Source of the DNA: Parafenestella ontariensis
Taxonomy: Eukaryota > Ascomycota > Dothideomycetes > Pleosporales > Cucurbitariaceae
DNA: 64,000 bases
Direction of reading: 5' to 3'
NCBI GenBank assembly: GCA_021596325.1
Contig: JAKGDA010000023.1
Location: 434,001-498,000 of the forward strand
Both the position numbers and the translations under genes were made by a program. Shown here piece after piece: positions 34,012-43,882 of the stretch; within the stretch, counting starts at the first letter, position 1; each line of letters starts with the position of its first letter. The notes beneath the pieces are model-generated. The model was not told the DNA's origin and did not search any database. It saw nothing but the letters and a program-made list of their open reading frames with translations.

Positions 34012-34556
34012 ACCTCAAAGAATGTGGGAAGGCCTTCGTCGGACGGCCAGCAGGAACGAAGGTGAGGTACTCTCGCTTAGCAAAGGAATGCTGGTGACGA
34101 TGAACATGGGGGCTGCGGGGATCTAGGGAGCTGATGTAGTAAATATTGTGTTGCCGTGACAACAATCAATATTGACCAATGCGGGTCCCGAACGCCCATG
34201 ACGTGAAGATTTGCGGATGAGACGGGATGGATTGCGCATTTACTAACTTAGTCTCAGCAGCCGAGACTGCAACGAATTGCAAACTGGTGGGGCTTTTAGG
34301 AAGTAGTATAGGTGTGAGTGCTTCGGCCTCTAGAAGGCGAAAGTCCGAGCTGTTGTCTAGACCACATCCTGACAGATCGAACGCAAGATGACAGTTCGAA
34401 CGCAGGATGCGGGAACGTTTGCTCTTATTTCGAGGATATGTGATCGAGTAAGACAAGAAGCACTTTTCTTACCGAAGCGCGTGTCTAGTTTTGCGGTATT
34501 GAAGCTTCGAAAACCCGAGTTTGCAGATCTGAGTCATCCTCGAACTCATCTGTACA
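34012..34556. promoter_or_regulatory. Divergent spacer between four-TM gene and ARH1
   Basis: These 545 bp carry both promoters by position. No clear TATA or named factor site was identified. Confidence 0.35.
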
Positions 34557-36302
34557 ATGACAGCATTCCGTTGCAGGTTGTCCTCGAACAACATGCACGT
34601 CTTCCGACACCTGCATAGAATGCCATATGTCTGCGCTAGCTGCACTCGACGTATAGCAGCTACGCGTGCTCGACCAAGCCGAAACAATGGCTCCAACCAG
34701 CCAGCTGCAGCGCGGCACCTCAGCATCGCACGACCTCGGCCTTCGATAACATCGCGAACCACTGTAGGACGCTACATACCACCACGGCCAAGCGGCTATC
34801 GCTACAGCACGGCAAAGACTTCGCGAGGGCGCCTCCGTGTTGCCATCATCGGTTCCGGCCCCGCCGGCTTCTACACAGCGCATCGCCTCTTGAACAAAGT
34901 CCAAGATGCCGTCGTTGATATGTACGAACAACTACCCGTACCCTACGGACTCGTTCGGTTTGGCGTAGCACCCGATCACCCGGAAGTCAAGAACTGCCAG
35001 GATACGTTTGAAGAGGTTGCGCAATCGCCGCGCTTCAACTACATTGGCAATGTGCGTGTTGGATACCATGTAGAGCTGCCCAAAATGAAGCCGCACTATG
35101 ATGCCATCCTCTTCTCGTATGGAGCGAGTGAGGATAGGAAGTTGGGCATACCTGGAGAAGACCTGCCTGGTGTATACTCAGCAAGAGAGTTTGTGGGGTG
35201 GTACAATGGACTGCCCGAGTTTCAACATCTGAGGCCGCAATTGCAAGCTGGAGAGCAGGCGATTGTCATTGGGCAAGGAAATGTCGCACTGGACGTTGCT
35301 CGAATACTGCTTACACCTGTGGATACCCTACGGAAGACCGACATCACGGATCAAGCTATACAAACACTCTCTGAAAGTAAAGTCAGGTCCGTAAGAGTCG
35401 TTGGCAGACGCGGACCGGTGCAAGTACGTTGTTCGTCTCAATGTCTTAGAGGCTGTATTACTGACAAACAACAGGCTGCATTCACTGTGAAAGAAGCACG
35501 CGAACTCATGCACATACCTCCCGTTGCTTTCGAGCCCATCGATCGTTCCCTATACCCACCAGACATCAAGAAGTTGCCCCGGGTGCAAAAACGGATAGCG
35601 GAGGTCCTGCTCAAGGGCACTAAGCCCTCTCCTCAAGACTCTCCAAGATCATGGGCGCTCGAATTCCTCAAGGCGCCAACTTCTATAAACACAGAATCCA
35701 ACCACCTCTCCTCCATAACATTCAGGCGTCAGAAATTTGCACCGGATGCCGACCCTTTTGATCACTCGGCGCGGGTAGTGCCTACGGATGAAGAAACCAC
35801 ACTAGAAGCTTCACTCGCCTTCAGATCCGTAGGCTACAAATCAACCGCACTAGTCGGTCTCTCAGACATCGGCGTCCCCTTCGACACGAAAATGGGCATC
35901 ATACCAAATGACATCCACGGGCGCGTCATCTCACCCTCACTCGGTCCAGGCAATCTAACAGCTGGCCATATGCATGGTCTTTACTGCGCAGGCTGGGTGA
36001 AGCGTGGGCCTACCGGCGTCATTGCCAGCACCATGCAAGATGCATTCACATCTGCAGATGTTATTGCACACGATTGGCAGGCTGATGTGCCATTTTTGAA
36101 TGACGCGAGTGACAGGAGTAGGAGCACAGGCCTAGGCTGGGATGGCATCAAGGAGGAGGTCATTGCGAACGGTGCTAGGCCACTTAGTTGGGCGGACTGG
36201 AAAAGGATTGATGAGGCGGAACGAGCAAGAGGGAAAAGCAAAGGGAAGGAAAGAGAGAAGTTCGGAAGTGTTACCGAGATGTTGGCAGTGCTTGATGGTT
36301 GA
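34557..36302 (+). CDS. ARH1: Mitochondrial NADPH:adrenodoxin oxidoreductase
   Basis: Two exons (34557-35423, 35475-36302) encode up to 564 aa. The enzyme passes electrons from NADPH to the mitochondrial ferredoxin used in iron-sulfur cluster, heme A and coenzyme Q synthesis. The Arg/Ser-rich first 90 residues are a targeting peptide; in-frame ATGs at 34593 and 34620 are alternative starts. The FAD-binding motif VAIIGSGPAGFYTAHRLL begins near residue 94 and is followed by YEQLPVPYGLVRFGVAPDHP. The NADPH site is IVIGQGNVALDVARILL, and GWVKRGPTGVI is the conserved C-terminal FAD contact. The 51-bp intron is a stop-free multiple of three; homologues run GPVQ-AAFTVKE, so it is removed, but retention would only insert 17 residues. 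Confidence 0.95.
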   Translation: MTAFRCRLSSNNMHVFRHLHRMPYVCASCTRRIAATRARPSRNNGSNQPAAARHLSIARPRPSITSRTTVGRYIPPRPSGYRYSTAKTSRGRLRVAIIGSGPAGFYTAHRLLNKVQDAVVDMYEQLPVPYGLVRFGVAPDHPEVKNCQDTFEEVAQSPRFNYIGNVRVGYHVELPKMKPHYDAILFSYGASEDRKLGIPGEDLPGVYSAREFVGWYNGLPEFQHLRPQLQAGEQAIVIGQGNVALDVARILLTPVDTLRKTDITDQAIQTLSESKVRSVRVVGRRGPVQVRCSSQCLRGCITDKQQAAFTVKEARELMHIPPVAFEPIDRSLYPPDIKKLPRVQKRIAEVLLKGTKPSPQDSPRSWALEFLKAPTSINTESNHLSSITFRRQKFAPDADPFDHSARVVPTDEETTLEASLAFRSVGYKSTALVGLSDIGVPFDTKMGIIPNDIHGRVISPSLGPGNLTAGHMHGLYCAGWVKRGPTGVIASTMQDAFTSADVIAHDWQADVPFLNDASDRSRSTGLGWDGIKEEVIANGARPLSWADWKRIDEAERARGKSKGKEREKFGSVTEMLAVLDG

Positions 36303-36623
36303 TAGCTTGCTGTTCAATACGAGACTATTCATACCACGCATTACCCGTTAACCCGCGTTAGATGTGCCGGCAGCCGGCTTGGGTACTGTCGCCATACCAC
36401 ATTGTCTTGATACCGAGGGAAATGTCTTGTGCTTGTACGCGCACGATTCAACCACCACCCATGTCAGTACCCAAGTCATTCGGTGGCGTATGCCCTTTCG
36501 CTAAATTTCTAGGCACCGTTGCCAAACAATTCAATTCTTCCTTGCCTGGGTATATATACCGAAAGTCATGGATCGAGAAGAACTCGTTGATTTAAAGCAA
36601 AGGTTTGATGACCCGATATCCTA
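36303..36623. other. Spacer between ARH1 and membrane-protein gene
   Basis: These 321 bp include the ARH1 3' flank and the promoter of the next gene. A TATATA element at about 36550-36560 lies roughly 70 bp before the next start and could serve as its TATA box. Confidence 0.35.
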
Positions 36624-38189
36624 GTGCAAGTCATGGCCAAAATACCAACCCCGACCATAACGGCAGCTGAACGCCAGGAGCCGTTTTCCGTAAGAGTACA
36701 CTGGTATCATCCAAGTCTTATGATCGTTCTCTTATCCTGCGGTATCCTGTTCTCCCTCGGACATCACTTTTACTATTCTTCCCTCGATGGCCACATCGTT
36801 GAAGATCAGGCCTGGGTTATTCGCTTCGGTACGGTCTTTGCCTTTCTTGTCAAGGCGTCGTTTCTTGGAGGCTTCTCTCTTTCAATAACGCAGGTTGTGT
36901 GGCTGTTCGTTCGACGAAGAGCAATAACTGTTAGCGGGCTGGACGCAGTTTTTAGCGTAACATGGGATCCCATGGCCTTCCTCGTCGGCGAACTGTGGAC
37001 GAAAACGCTCGTTGTGGCCTTACTAGCAATGTTGCTCTGGGCCATTCCTCTGGCAGTCATTGTAACGCCAGCGACGATTGCCGTTGTTCCCATGAAAGAT
37101 ATTTCAACGCACTCTTGCGAGGTGCCGGCTCTCAACTTCAGCAAGAGGTTCGACTGGGACTACAAGTCGCCACAATCTGCGCTAGCCAATTTCAACATCA
37201 CACAAAGCGTGGAACCAGTGTTCCCGGATGGAGATGAGGAATCTTGGAGCTGTCACATCCCTACTGAGTACGGTTACGGCGGACCTACTCCGTTCGCCGA
37301 GAAGTTATTTCGGAAGGTGTTGATTGGCAGTGATATTCTGACTATGCCATCTGTCTGTGGTCCGAACTGTTCCTACACGGTCGTGACGCCTGGACTGGGA
37401 TACAACTGCACTCGACTGGATCCGGACTCAAGGGGTGCAGCTAGCATCAACAACACAAAGTTGGAAAGTGAGCAAGCGGCCGTGTACGTTGGAGCACTGC
37501 AACCTTCCCGAAGTTTGTTGGGTGTAGTGCAATCCCGGGAGAGGATTGACTGCCAATTTGAACATTCAGTGGAATATTTTTGCTGCTCGCCATGGGAAGT
37601 CACGTATGGACTGACGTTCGTATATAAAGACAACGTCCGGGACATTCGACTTGACAACCAAACATTTGTTCGACAGGTACCATGGTCCCGATTCCGCCGT
37701 ACTGGACTGCTGTCAGCATCGTATCCTGAGACCAACTTCTGGGCTTATCAAGCCCTCGCAGATCTCGTCGGGCAACACTTCGAAGGCGGAATCTGGCTTA
37801 CAGGTGACAGCGCTGGCACCGCATCAAACACGCTACTGGCTTATAGCTCTCTCGTTGGGCTCCAAATATCCCCAAACAACCCCAACATGACCGTAATGGA
37901 ATCCGTTCCCTGGCCAAAACTACACTTCATCTCCAAGCTCGAGGAATTAGTTCGCAATGTGTTCATATCGTTACTGGCCGAGAGTAGCCTTCGCATCTGC
38001 GATACAGTAACGACATCCTGCCAGACAGACACCCTAGTAAATCGATGGCTGTACAACCCCTCCACGCTATGGGCCGCATACGGCAGCATTATGGTGGTGG
38101 TTGCACTGGGCACGTTAGCAGGAGGTATAGCCATATATGTGAACGGGATGGAGCGATGTGTCTTTTTCGAGAATCCTATGTACGACTAG
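36624..38189 (+). CDS. Fungal membrane protein with large N-glycosylated ectodomain
   Basis: This single exon encodes 521 aa (an ATG at 36633 is an alternative start). I recognise no characterised family. Three hydrophobic segments occur near residues 31-47, 68-95 and 128-152, and a fourth near 484-506, leaving a short C-terminal tail. The roughly 330 residues between the third and fourth segments contain many cysteines and N-x-S/T sites (NIT, NCS, NCT, NQT, NMT). This is the signature of an extracellular or lumenal disulfide-bonded domain. Proteins of this layout are frequent and uncharacterised in filamentous fungi. It opens the accessory-looking stretch between ARH1 and CSF1. Confidence 0.7.
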   Translation: MQVMAKIPTPTITAAERQEPFSVRVHWYHPSLMIVLLSCGILFSLGHHFYYSSLDGHIVEDQAWVIRFGTVFAFLVKASFLGGFSLSITQVVWLFVRRRAITVSGLDAVFSVTWDPMAFLVGELWTKTLVVALLAMLLWAIPLAVIVTPATIAVVPMKDISTHSCEVPALNFSKRFDWDYKSPQSALANFNITQSVEPVFPDGDEESWSCHIPTEYGYGGPTPFAEKLFRKVLIGSDILTMPSVCGPNCSYTVVTPGLGYNCTRLDPDSRGAASINNTKLESEQAAVYVGALQPSRSLLGVVQSRERIDCQFEHSVEYFCCSPWEVTYGLTFVYKDNVRDIRLDNQTFVRQVPWSRFRRTGLLSASYPETNFWAYQALADLVGQHFEGGIWLTGDSAGTASNTLLAYSSLVGLQISPNNPNMTVMESVPWPKLHFISKLEELVRNVFISLLAESSLRICDTVTTSCQTDTLVNRWLYNPSTLWAAYGSIMVVVALGTLAGGIAIYVNGMERCVFFENPMYD

Positions 38190-38504
38190 GAACCCAGCGC
38201 TGGATTGAATAGTAGTGGGAGCACGGTTTGGCTCCCATCCGCTACCGAAAGAATTACAGTGCATGAGGCTGCGCTTTGGGGAGATACGAAATTATGGTCA
38301 CGCTGGTTTTGGAAAGGAGGATGAGGTGTTGGACCTGAAAAAGTATTCTTGCGAAGCCAGGCTTGCATAACCGCGCAAGACTAATCTGTATGATATTTAA
38401 TTCGTATCTTTTTTTTCTATAATTAAACGGTGGTATATGGTTGATTGTGAGGGAGCGATTCTACTCCGACACTTCGCTGATCTCCTATAACATTCTGCCC
38501 CCTC
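38190..38504. other. Convergent spacer, nothing recognised
   Basis: These 315 bp separate the 3' ends of the membrane-protein and wall-protein genes. There is a T-rich run near 38408-38416. No gene was seen. Confidence 0.4.
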
Positions 38505-39164
38505 TTACAGTAGCAAGCCGCCGAACAAGCCTGCAGCAGCGCCGAAAAGACCGCCTCCCAGTGCAACAATGTTAGCAGCAGCTGCGCCCGTCGAAGAAGA
38601 CGCTGCTGCTGACCCGGACTTAGATGCACTTGTTGATCCAGATTGCGTCACACTCGCCGTTGTCGCGCTTGCTCCGATCCCCGTAGTCGCACTTGCAGCC
38701 GCGCTGCTCCCACCACCTGTCGCAGTTGTCGGCGCACTTCCACTCAGCTTCTCAGCTCCGGCTGTAACCGTTACCACTGCAGATCCAATGTCACTCGCTT
38801 CATAGGTCGTGGTACTAGATCCTGGGAAATTTGCCTCGCTACCACCAGCAGTCTCCTTGCACACGGCACTACTGGAAGCGATCACACAATCCTGCGTTGC
38901 GCTAAAATCGGTGTTGGGGTCTGACATATCGACATTGTAGGTCGAGGGGCCGAGTACGAGAGTATGCTTGGGAAACAAGCCGCAGTCCCCTTCTCCTTGA
39001 GGGCAGAAGAGTGCGAAAGTGGTGGCGTCGGAATTGACGGATACAATGGAGGCGTCTATCGATTGTGCATCACCGCCGATAATAGGGAAGCTGACGGTAG
39101 TTGTTTGAGCTAGGGATAATCCAAGAAGCGATGAGATGATGAGTATGGAGGCCATCTTGGACAT
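38505..39164 (-). CDS. Small GPI-anchored serine/alanine-rich cell-surface protein
   Basis: A single exon encodes 219 aa from the ATG at 39164; an upstream extension of the open frame lacks signal-peptide character. Residues 1-19 form a signal peptide. A globular part of about 90 residues follows with four cysteines (about 54, 61, 93, 102), probably two disulfides. Residues 141-195 are almost entirely Ser, Thr, Ala and Gly, suited to O-mannosylation. A small-residue stretch then precedes a hydrophobic end (LFGAAAGLFGGLLL), the pattern of a GPI-attachment signal. This type of wall protein is common and fast evolving in Pezizomycotina. Specific function is unknown. Confidence 0.8.
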   Translation of the reverse strand: MSKMASILIISSLLGLSLAQTTTVSFPIIGGDAQSIDASIVSVNSDATTFALFCPQGEGDCGLFPKHTLVLGPSTYNVDMSDPNTDFSATQDCVIASSSAVCKETAGGSEANFPGSSTTTYEASDIGSAVVTVTAGAEKLSGSAPTTATGGGSSAAASATTGIGASATTASVTQSGSTSASKSGSAAASSSTGAAAANIVALGGGLFGAAAGLFGGLLL

Positions 39165-40010
39165 TGTAGGAGTTCGCTTTTTTAATATGTTGATGTACCG
39201 GATACTGAATGACTTTTCCCTTCGATACTGATTGTTGCTGTAGGAAGACGCGAAAAACGAATGAATGACTAGATAAAGAGTGACTTGGTGATTATCTAAC
39301 CGTAAGTCGTCTGCGCGCGACGTCAATTTATGAGACTCTTCCTGTGACCGGTCAGACGGTCGCGGATGGGGTGAAGTTGAATATAGGGGCTCCCGACCCG
39401 CTTGTCGATTGGTTTGCGACCTTCCAATTTCTCATTCCAGCAGTCCCGGGCCACAACAAGGTCCGGGTCGCCGTTTCAACGTGGATTCCCAGTGACAATC
39501 GCCCAATGCCTGCTAAAATCTAGAACTTTATCCGTAATGGACATACGAGCGACATCGCGTGCGGACTTTTGTCAAAGAAATGAAGGGTTGGCGTCGGAAT
39601 CCCGTTTGGACTTTGACTCGCATCGCATGACATTCTTTATCCATAATTACTGATGCCCACCCCAGAAAATAGAAGCCGCCCCTAGTTTTACTGATGCTGT
39701 TTTTCTCGACAGCAGCATCAGAGGTTTAGCTAGGCATGGGCCACGATGGATCGAGTAAGATACCACATGCAGTCACGATCCACTAACCCAAAATGGGTAA
39801 ACGGGGCGCTACACCGCTCACACGTCACTGTGTAATGACGGCGAGAACCACTAACTAACCGATCAGTATCGACGTTTTCACAGACCTGACCCTCCTTGTC
39901 GCCAAGAGTGGCTATTGAATAACATGTACACCTCTCACATATTTCTAAGTCTTTAACAAAACTCCATCCTTTTGCAGTAGTTCTATCTGAGCAAGGGGGA
40001 AAGAAAGAAC
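39165..40010. other. Divergent spacer, no gene recognised
   Basis: These 846 bp hold the promoters of the wall-protein gene (minus) and the F-box-like gene (plus). Short frames around 39400-39650 have no features. No repeat or RNA was recognised. Confidence 0.4.
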
Positions 40011-41522
40011 ATGACGACGTCAGTACCGCCGTTTCGCTTCCTAGATCTACCCCGAGAGATCAGGGATCAAGTATACGACCACGCACTGTGTTTCTTCAGC
40101 CGCCTCAATGAGCCGTACACCATCGAACAATACTCCCGCGTCCACGTACGAGCTCCGTTTCAACCACGCTGGTTCCTCGGCACGATCAACCTGCTTCTTG
40201 CTAATAGGCAAATACATCATGAAGCCCACACCTACATGCTCAAATCTAACCTCTTTGTTAAAGTAGAATGTCGCGGCGTAGATATTCGGGCTTACCTCCA
40301 CGGTCATACGCCGCCCATTCAAGTATTGACGGTGAAGACAAACTTTGGCACTGATAGCAAGAGGTTGAAGAGCGCTGATAAGTTTCCGTGGTATGCGATG
40401 CGTGTAGGGATCAGTTTTGACTCGGAAGCGACACGTCTAAGGAGAATACGCGGAGGAGAATATGAGGACATCGTACTTTTGTGGGAAGATCTGAGAGAAC
40501 TTTTCAAAAGGCTGGAAATGGAATGGGCAGTGCGGGCACATAGGAGAATGTCGGTTGACCTTGAGAGCGATATTGTAAAGATGACGATCGAAATGGACCC
40601 CTGTAAGAGAGCGCAGATGGGAGAGTCAGAGATAGGAGAATCGTGCAGAGCGCACATGAGCGGATTCTTCAATTTAGGAGTGCAAAAACGCTTACTGGGC
40701 GCAGTACTGGAAGACGTTCGCGGGTTACCGAATCTCACGATACTTGGCTGTGCAGATGGGCAATTTGCGCGGAGAATGATAAAGGAAGCGGGGAGGCCTA
40801 TATGGACGGATGCCGAAGGCTTTTTGGATGCGCTGAAGAAGCAAAAGGAAGACTCGGCAAAAGCTTGGCTCGAAGGTGACTACGTGCAAAGTTCGAGTTA
40901 TTGCGCTGCTGCTATCAGCATGATAGGTCGCCTCCGCGTTAGTCCTTCATCTCTCGAGCCCTTCCAACACCTCGTCACCGGCTTTGTAATATACCTTGCG
41001 GAGTACGACTTCAAGTTCCATCTCTCTATGGCCCGCTGTCTACAGCTCCACCTATCCGCTCTACCACACCAACGAACCTTCACCAATGACTACGTCCACA
41101 TGTCAAGCACCTGTTCCGCAATCATAGAAACCCTCAAACATATCTTCAGCGACGATGTCCCCATCTTCCCCATATCACATGCCGACAAGAATCTCGACCT
41201 AGAGATAGCTGAAGTCCATTATCTGATGGCTCGTACGATACGCTTGAAAGGTGACCACTATCCGAATCATGCGGATTCTAAAGACAGGGCGCTTCATCAT
41301 ATCAAAGCGGCAACAGACTTGCGTCCACAGCTCCAGGAATATGCCGAGGAGAAGAGGAGGATTGATGAGTGGGTCACGGTGCTAGAAAGATATGTGGAGT
41401 ACAGAGTTAATAGACTTAAGAATCTAGAGGAAAGGGTACCGATGTGGGAATGGATGAGGTGGCCTGAAAACATAAATCAATGCCTACGACACGACATATT
41501 GTATCGGGTTATGCAGCGTTAA
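40011..41522 (+). CDS. F-box/2EXR-like fungal protein of unknown function
   Basis: This single exon encodes 503 aa. The N-terminus FRFLDLPREIRDQVYDHAL, followed by LLLANRQIHHEAHTYML and a NLFVKVEC segment, is the pattern of the very large F-box-like/2EXR family in filamentous ascomycetes. The first segment would form the F-box-like helices. The remainder contains amphipathic helices but no leucine-rich or WD repeats I can identify. Such genes are numerous, lineage-specific and mostly uncharacterised. Substrate-adaptor activity in ubiquitin ligases is possible but not shown. Confidence 0.7.
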   Translation: MTTSVPPFRFLDLPREIRDQVYDHALCFFSRLNEPYTIEQYSRVHVRAPFQPRWFLGTINLLLANRQIHHEAHTYMLKSNLFVKVECRGVDIRAYLHGHTPPIQVLTVKTNFGTDSKRLKSADKFPWYAMRVGISFDSEATRLRRIRGGEYEDIVLLWEDLRELFKRLEMEWAVRAHRRMSVDLESDIVKMTIEMDPCKRAQMGESEIGESCRAHMSGFFNLGVQKRLLGAVLEDVRGLPNLTILGCADGQFARRMIKEAGRPIWTDAEGFLDALKKQKEDSAKAWLEGDYVQSSSYCAAAISMIGRLRVSPSSLEPFQHLVTGFVIYLAEYDFKFHLSMARCLQLHLSALPHQRTFTNDYVHMSSTCSAIIETLKHIFSDDVPIFPISHADKNLDLEIAEVHYLMARTIRLKGDHYPNHADSKDRALHHIKAATDLRPQLQEYAEEKRRIDEWVTVLERYVEYRVNRLKNLEERVPMWEWMRWPENINQCLRHDILYRVMQR

Positions 41523-42048
41523 GGTATCCTAGCGACTGTAAGTAGCCCATTCAAACCAATGTTGCCCGCTCGTCAAAGTCCCAAGTGCCAAAGTACCGTC
41601 TCCCTTATTCTTAGCATTCTTTGTATTAGTCGAAAAGGGACCTACATCGATCTAATCAGACGTATGCTCTGGCCCTAACTACCAAACGCACCGTAGTGCA
41701 ACACCCAACAACGAAAATCTCGATTGCGTCAAGAACAGCCAAAGAACCACTGTGACCGGAAGCATGATAACATTAGAACCGACGCAAAATGGTGTTCAAA
41801 TCATCCAAGTTTAAACTTCAGCCTTGTCTGCACTGTCTCCTGATTGGACATCCCATCTCCCAACACAGCCCTGCTTCAGCCTCCTCCCAACACCCACACT
41901 TCGTTCATCAGGCACCTGTCGTACACATCACGAGAGTGAAACCAGACTTTGCACCTATGCTTCAAGCTCACTATTGTTGCGACGACAGTGCATGGGTGAT
42001 TACCTCGAACCTTGACTTGGCCAGCAAAGCCTTTGTTGCTGATCGACC
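41523..42048. other. Spacer upstream of second HET gene
   Basis: These 526 bp carry the presumed promoter of the HET gene. An open frame of 96 codons starting with ATG at 41789 ends at 42079, overlapping the HET start in another frame. If transcribed, it would act as an upstream ORF. No other feature was seen. Confidence 0.35.
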
Positions 42049-43326
42049 ATGGCATCCGCCTACACCGCAGCCTCGTTAGATTACGGCGCCAGCACCAACA
42101 TCCGAGTTGTGGAACTCGTTTTAAACGACTTACAAGACCCGATCACCTGTAGACTACACGTTGTCGCCTTGGACGACCAAATCCAGTACACTGCACTCTC
42201 CTACGTATGGGGCGATCCAACCAAGACGAAGGAAATTATCCTTGACGGCAAGCCATTCCATGTGCGCGAAAATCTTTGGAACTTCCTCTGCCAAGCACGC
42301 CAAAGCAAGCTTCGGGGTTTCTTGTGGATCGATGCGATCAGCATAAATCAAACGAATGTGCAGGAGCGTAATCATCAAGTTGGGATGATGGGAGAAATAT
42401 ATGCAAATGCATCACTTGTGGTGGTCTGGCTTGGGCTCGCGACAGAGACTATGGCGAGAGCCATTAGCGAGCTTTCGGCGCTACATAAGCATGGAAGAGA
42501 GCCTAAGGACTGGCTGTCTTTCTCTCAAGACCTCAATGCCGTCTGTGCGGCGGAGTATTGGACACGCGTGTGGGTTGTCCAGGAATTTGTTTTGGCGAAA
42601 TGGCTCGTCGTTTGGTGTGGAGCAGAACGGTTACAAGAGGAGGCACTCTTGTGGCTTCACCAGGCTCAGGTGGACCCGACTCAAATTCCTTGTGGACGGA
42701 GCTTACCGAGCGGCACTTATCGTGACCTGATGGCACACACGGTACACACTCCAGCTCTTGAGATCATCGCATGCAAGCTATTGCGATCCAGCAACCCACA
42801 GGCAATGACGTTAATAGCGCTATTCGACACGTCGCAGCATCTCGGCTGCCTCGATGTGCGAGATCGCGTGTACGCCTTGCTCTCGCTCGTCAACGCCAAA
42901 GAGCGGGAGCAGTTGTCCGTCGCTCCGGATTACTCGAAACCTATACCCCAGCTTTTTGAAGAGATCTATATTGCACTCCAGCGTATCAGCACTGGCCAAT
43001 TGAGCTTCCAAGGACTGTCGCTAGGGGATTGGATATTGAAATTGCAGAAGATGCTTGCTCTTAGTGATAGTCATCCGGTCGTGAAGAGAATTATGGCAGA
43101 ATACGAAGGTGCCGTTTATGAGGGGAAGAGGTCAAAACTGCGTAGAATCAAACGTAGAACTTCGAGTGAGGAAGCTAGAGTTGGAAGATCCCCTATTGTG
43201 GAGATACTTGAAAAGGAGGTCAAAGCGATGGAAACACGAGTTAGAAACTACAAGACTATACTAAGCAGGCTCGAGACTCAAGATCTCCCAAGTACTGTGG
43301 GAGATAAGAAGTTTAGTGCTAAATAA
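42049..43326 (+). CDS. HET-domain protein, short form
   Basis: This single exon encodes 425 aa. The HET domain occupies about residues 45-200: YTALSYVWGD, KLRGFLWIDAISINQTNVQERNHQV, EIYANASLVVVWLG and WTRVWVVQEF. The later DVRDRVYALLSLV element, usual in this subfamily, lies near 272. The last 75 residues are Lys/Arg/Glu-rich and look like a coiled coil. It is shorter than many HET proteins and has no repeat or nucleotide-binding domain. HET proteins mediate incompatibility and other immune-like responses. The gene sits between a lineage-specific F-box-like gene and CSF1, in the accessory-looking part of the window. Confidence 0.9.
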   Translation: MASAYTAASLDYGASTNIRVVELVLNDLQDPITCRLHVVALDDQIQYTALSYVWGDPTKTKEIILDGKPFHVRENLWNFLCQARQSKLRGFLWIDAISINQTNVQERNHQVGMMGEIYANASLVVVWLGLATETMARAISELSALHKHGREPKDWLSFSQDLNAVCAAEYWTRVWVVQEFVLAKWLVVWCGAERLQEEALLWLHQAQVDPTQIPCGRSLPSGTYRDLMAHTVHTPALEIIACKLLRSSNPQAMTLIALFDTSQHLGCLDVRDRVYALLSLVNAKEREQLSVAPDYSKPIPQLFEEIYIALQRISTGQLSFQGLSLGDWILKLQKMLALSDSHPVVKRIMAEYEGAVYEGKRSKLRRIKRRTSSEEARVGRSPIVEILEKEVKAMETRVRNYKTILSRLETQDLPSTVGDKKFSAK

Positions 43327-43882
43327 GCTACTCAAGACGTGGCTTTCTAATAGGAATCTTCGAAGGTGAAACGAAGCTACAGTAACATGAAACTACTTAC
43401 TAGAAGAAGAACAATACAAAACAAATTTATAGTATAGATACAACCATATTAGACTACAACAAAAGCTCTGAAATGAGGATCAGTCTACCGACTAATGAGC
43501 CGAGGCAGATACAGGGGACTCATGCTCCGAGAGAAGTACTGCGAGAATTAGACATGGAGATGATACAACACTAATGAGATTAGTCTTCTAGAGGAAAAAC
43601 TATACCGTATGTCGTTGTATATGTCGCTACATTCTAGGGGAAGAGCAAGCTCAAGTACGGTTCGCAGCCCTCTCGAAGCTTACATGTAAAAGTTATATTA
43701 TGATGCTATGATTACACATGAATAGAATAAGCCTACGAAGCAACGCCATGATATGCATCCCATTTCCTTCCGGGATCCCTAAAACGCCGTATAAGAAATG
43801 AAACTCCCTCTAATATGTACCTCCATATCTTCCCTCACTGTATCTACTTTTCGGTGCTCAAAACTGCGAGACCCCCATTGCC
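43327..43882. other. Convergent AT-rich spacer
   Basis: These 556 bp separate the 3' ends of the HET gene and CSF1. The DNA is AT-rich and full of stops, consistent with 3' untranslated regions. No gene was seen. Confidence 0.45.
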
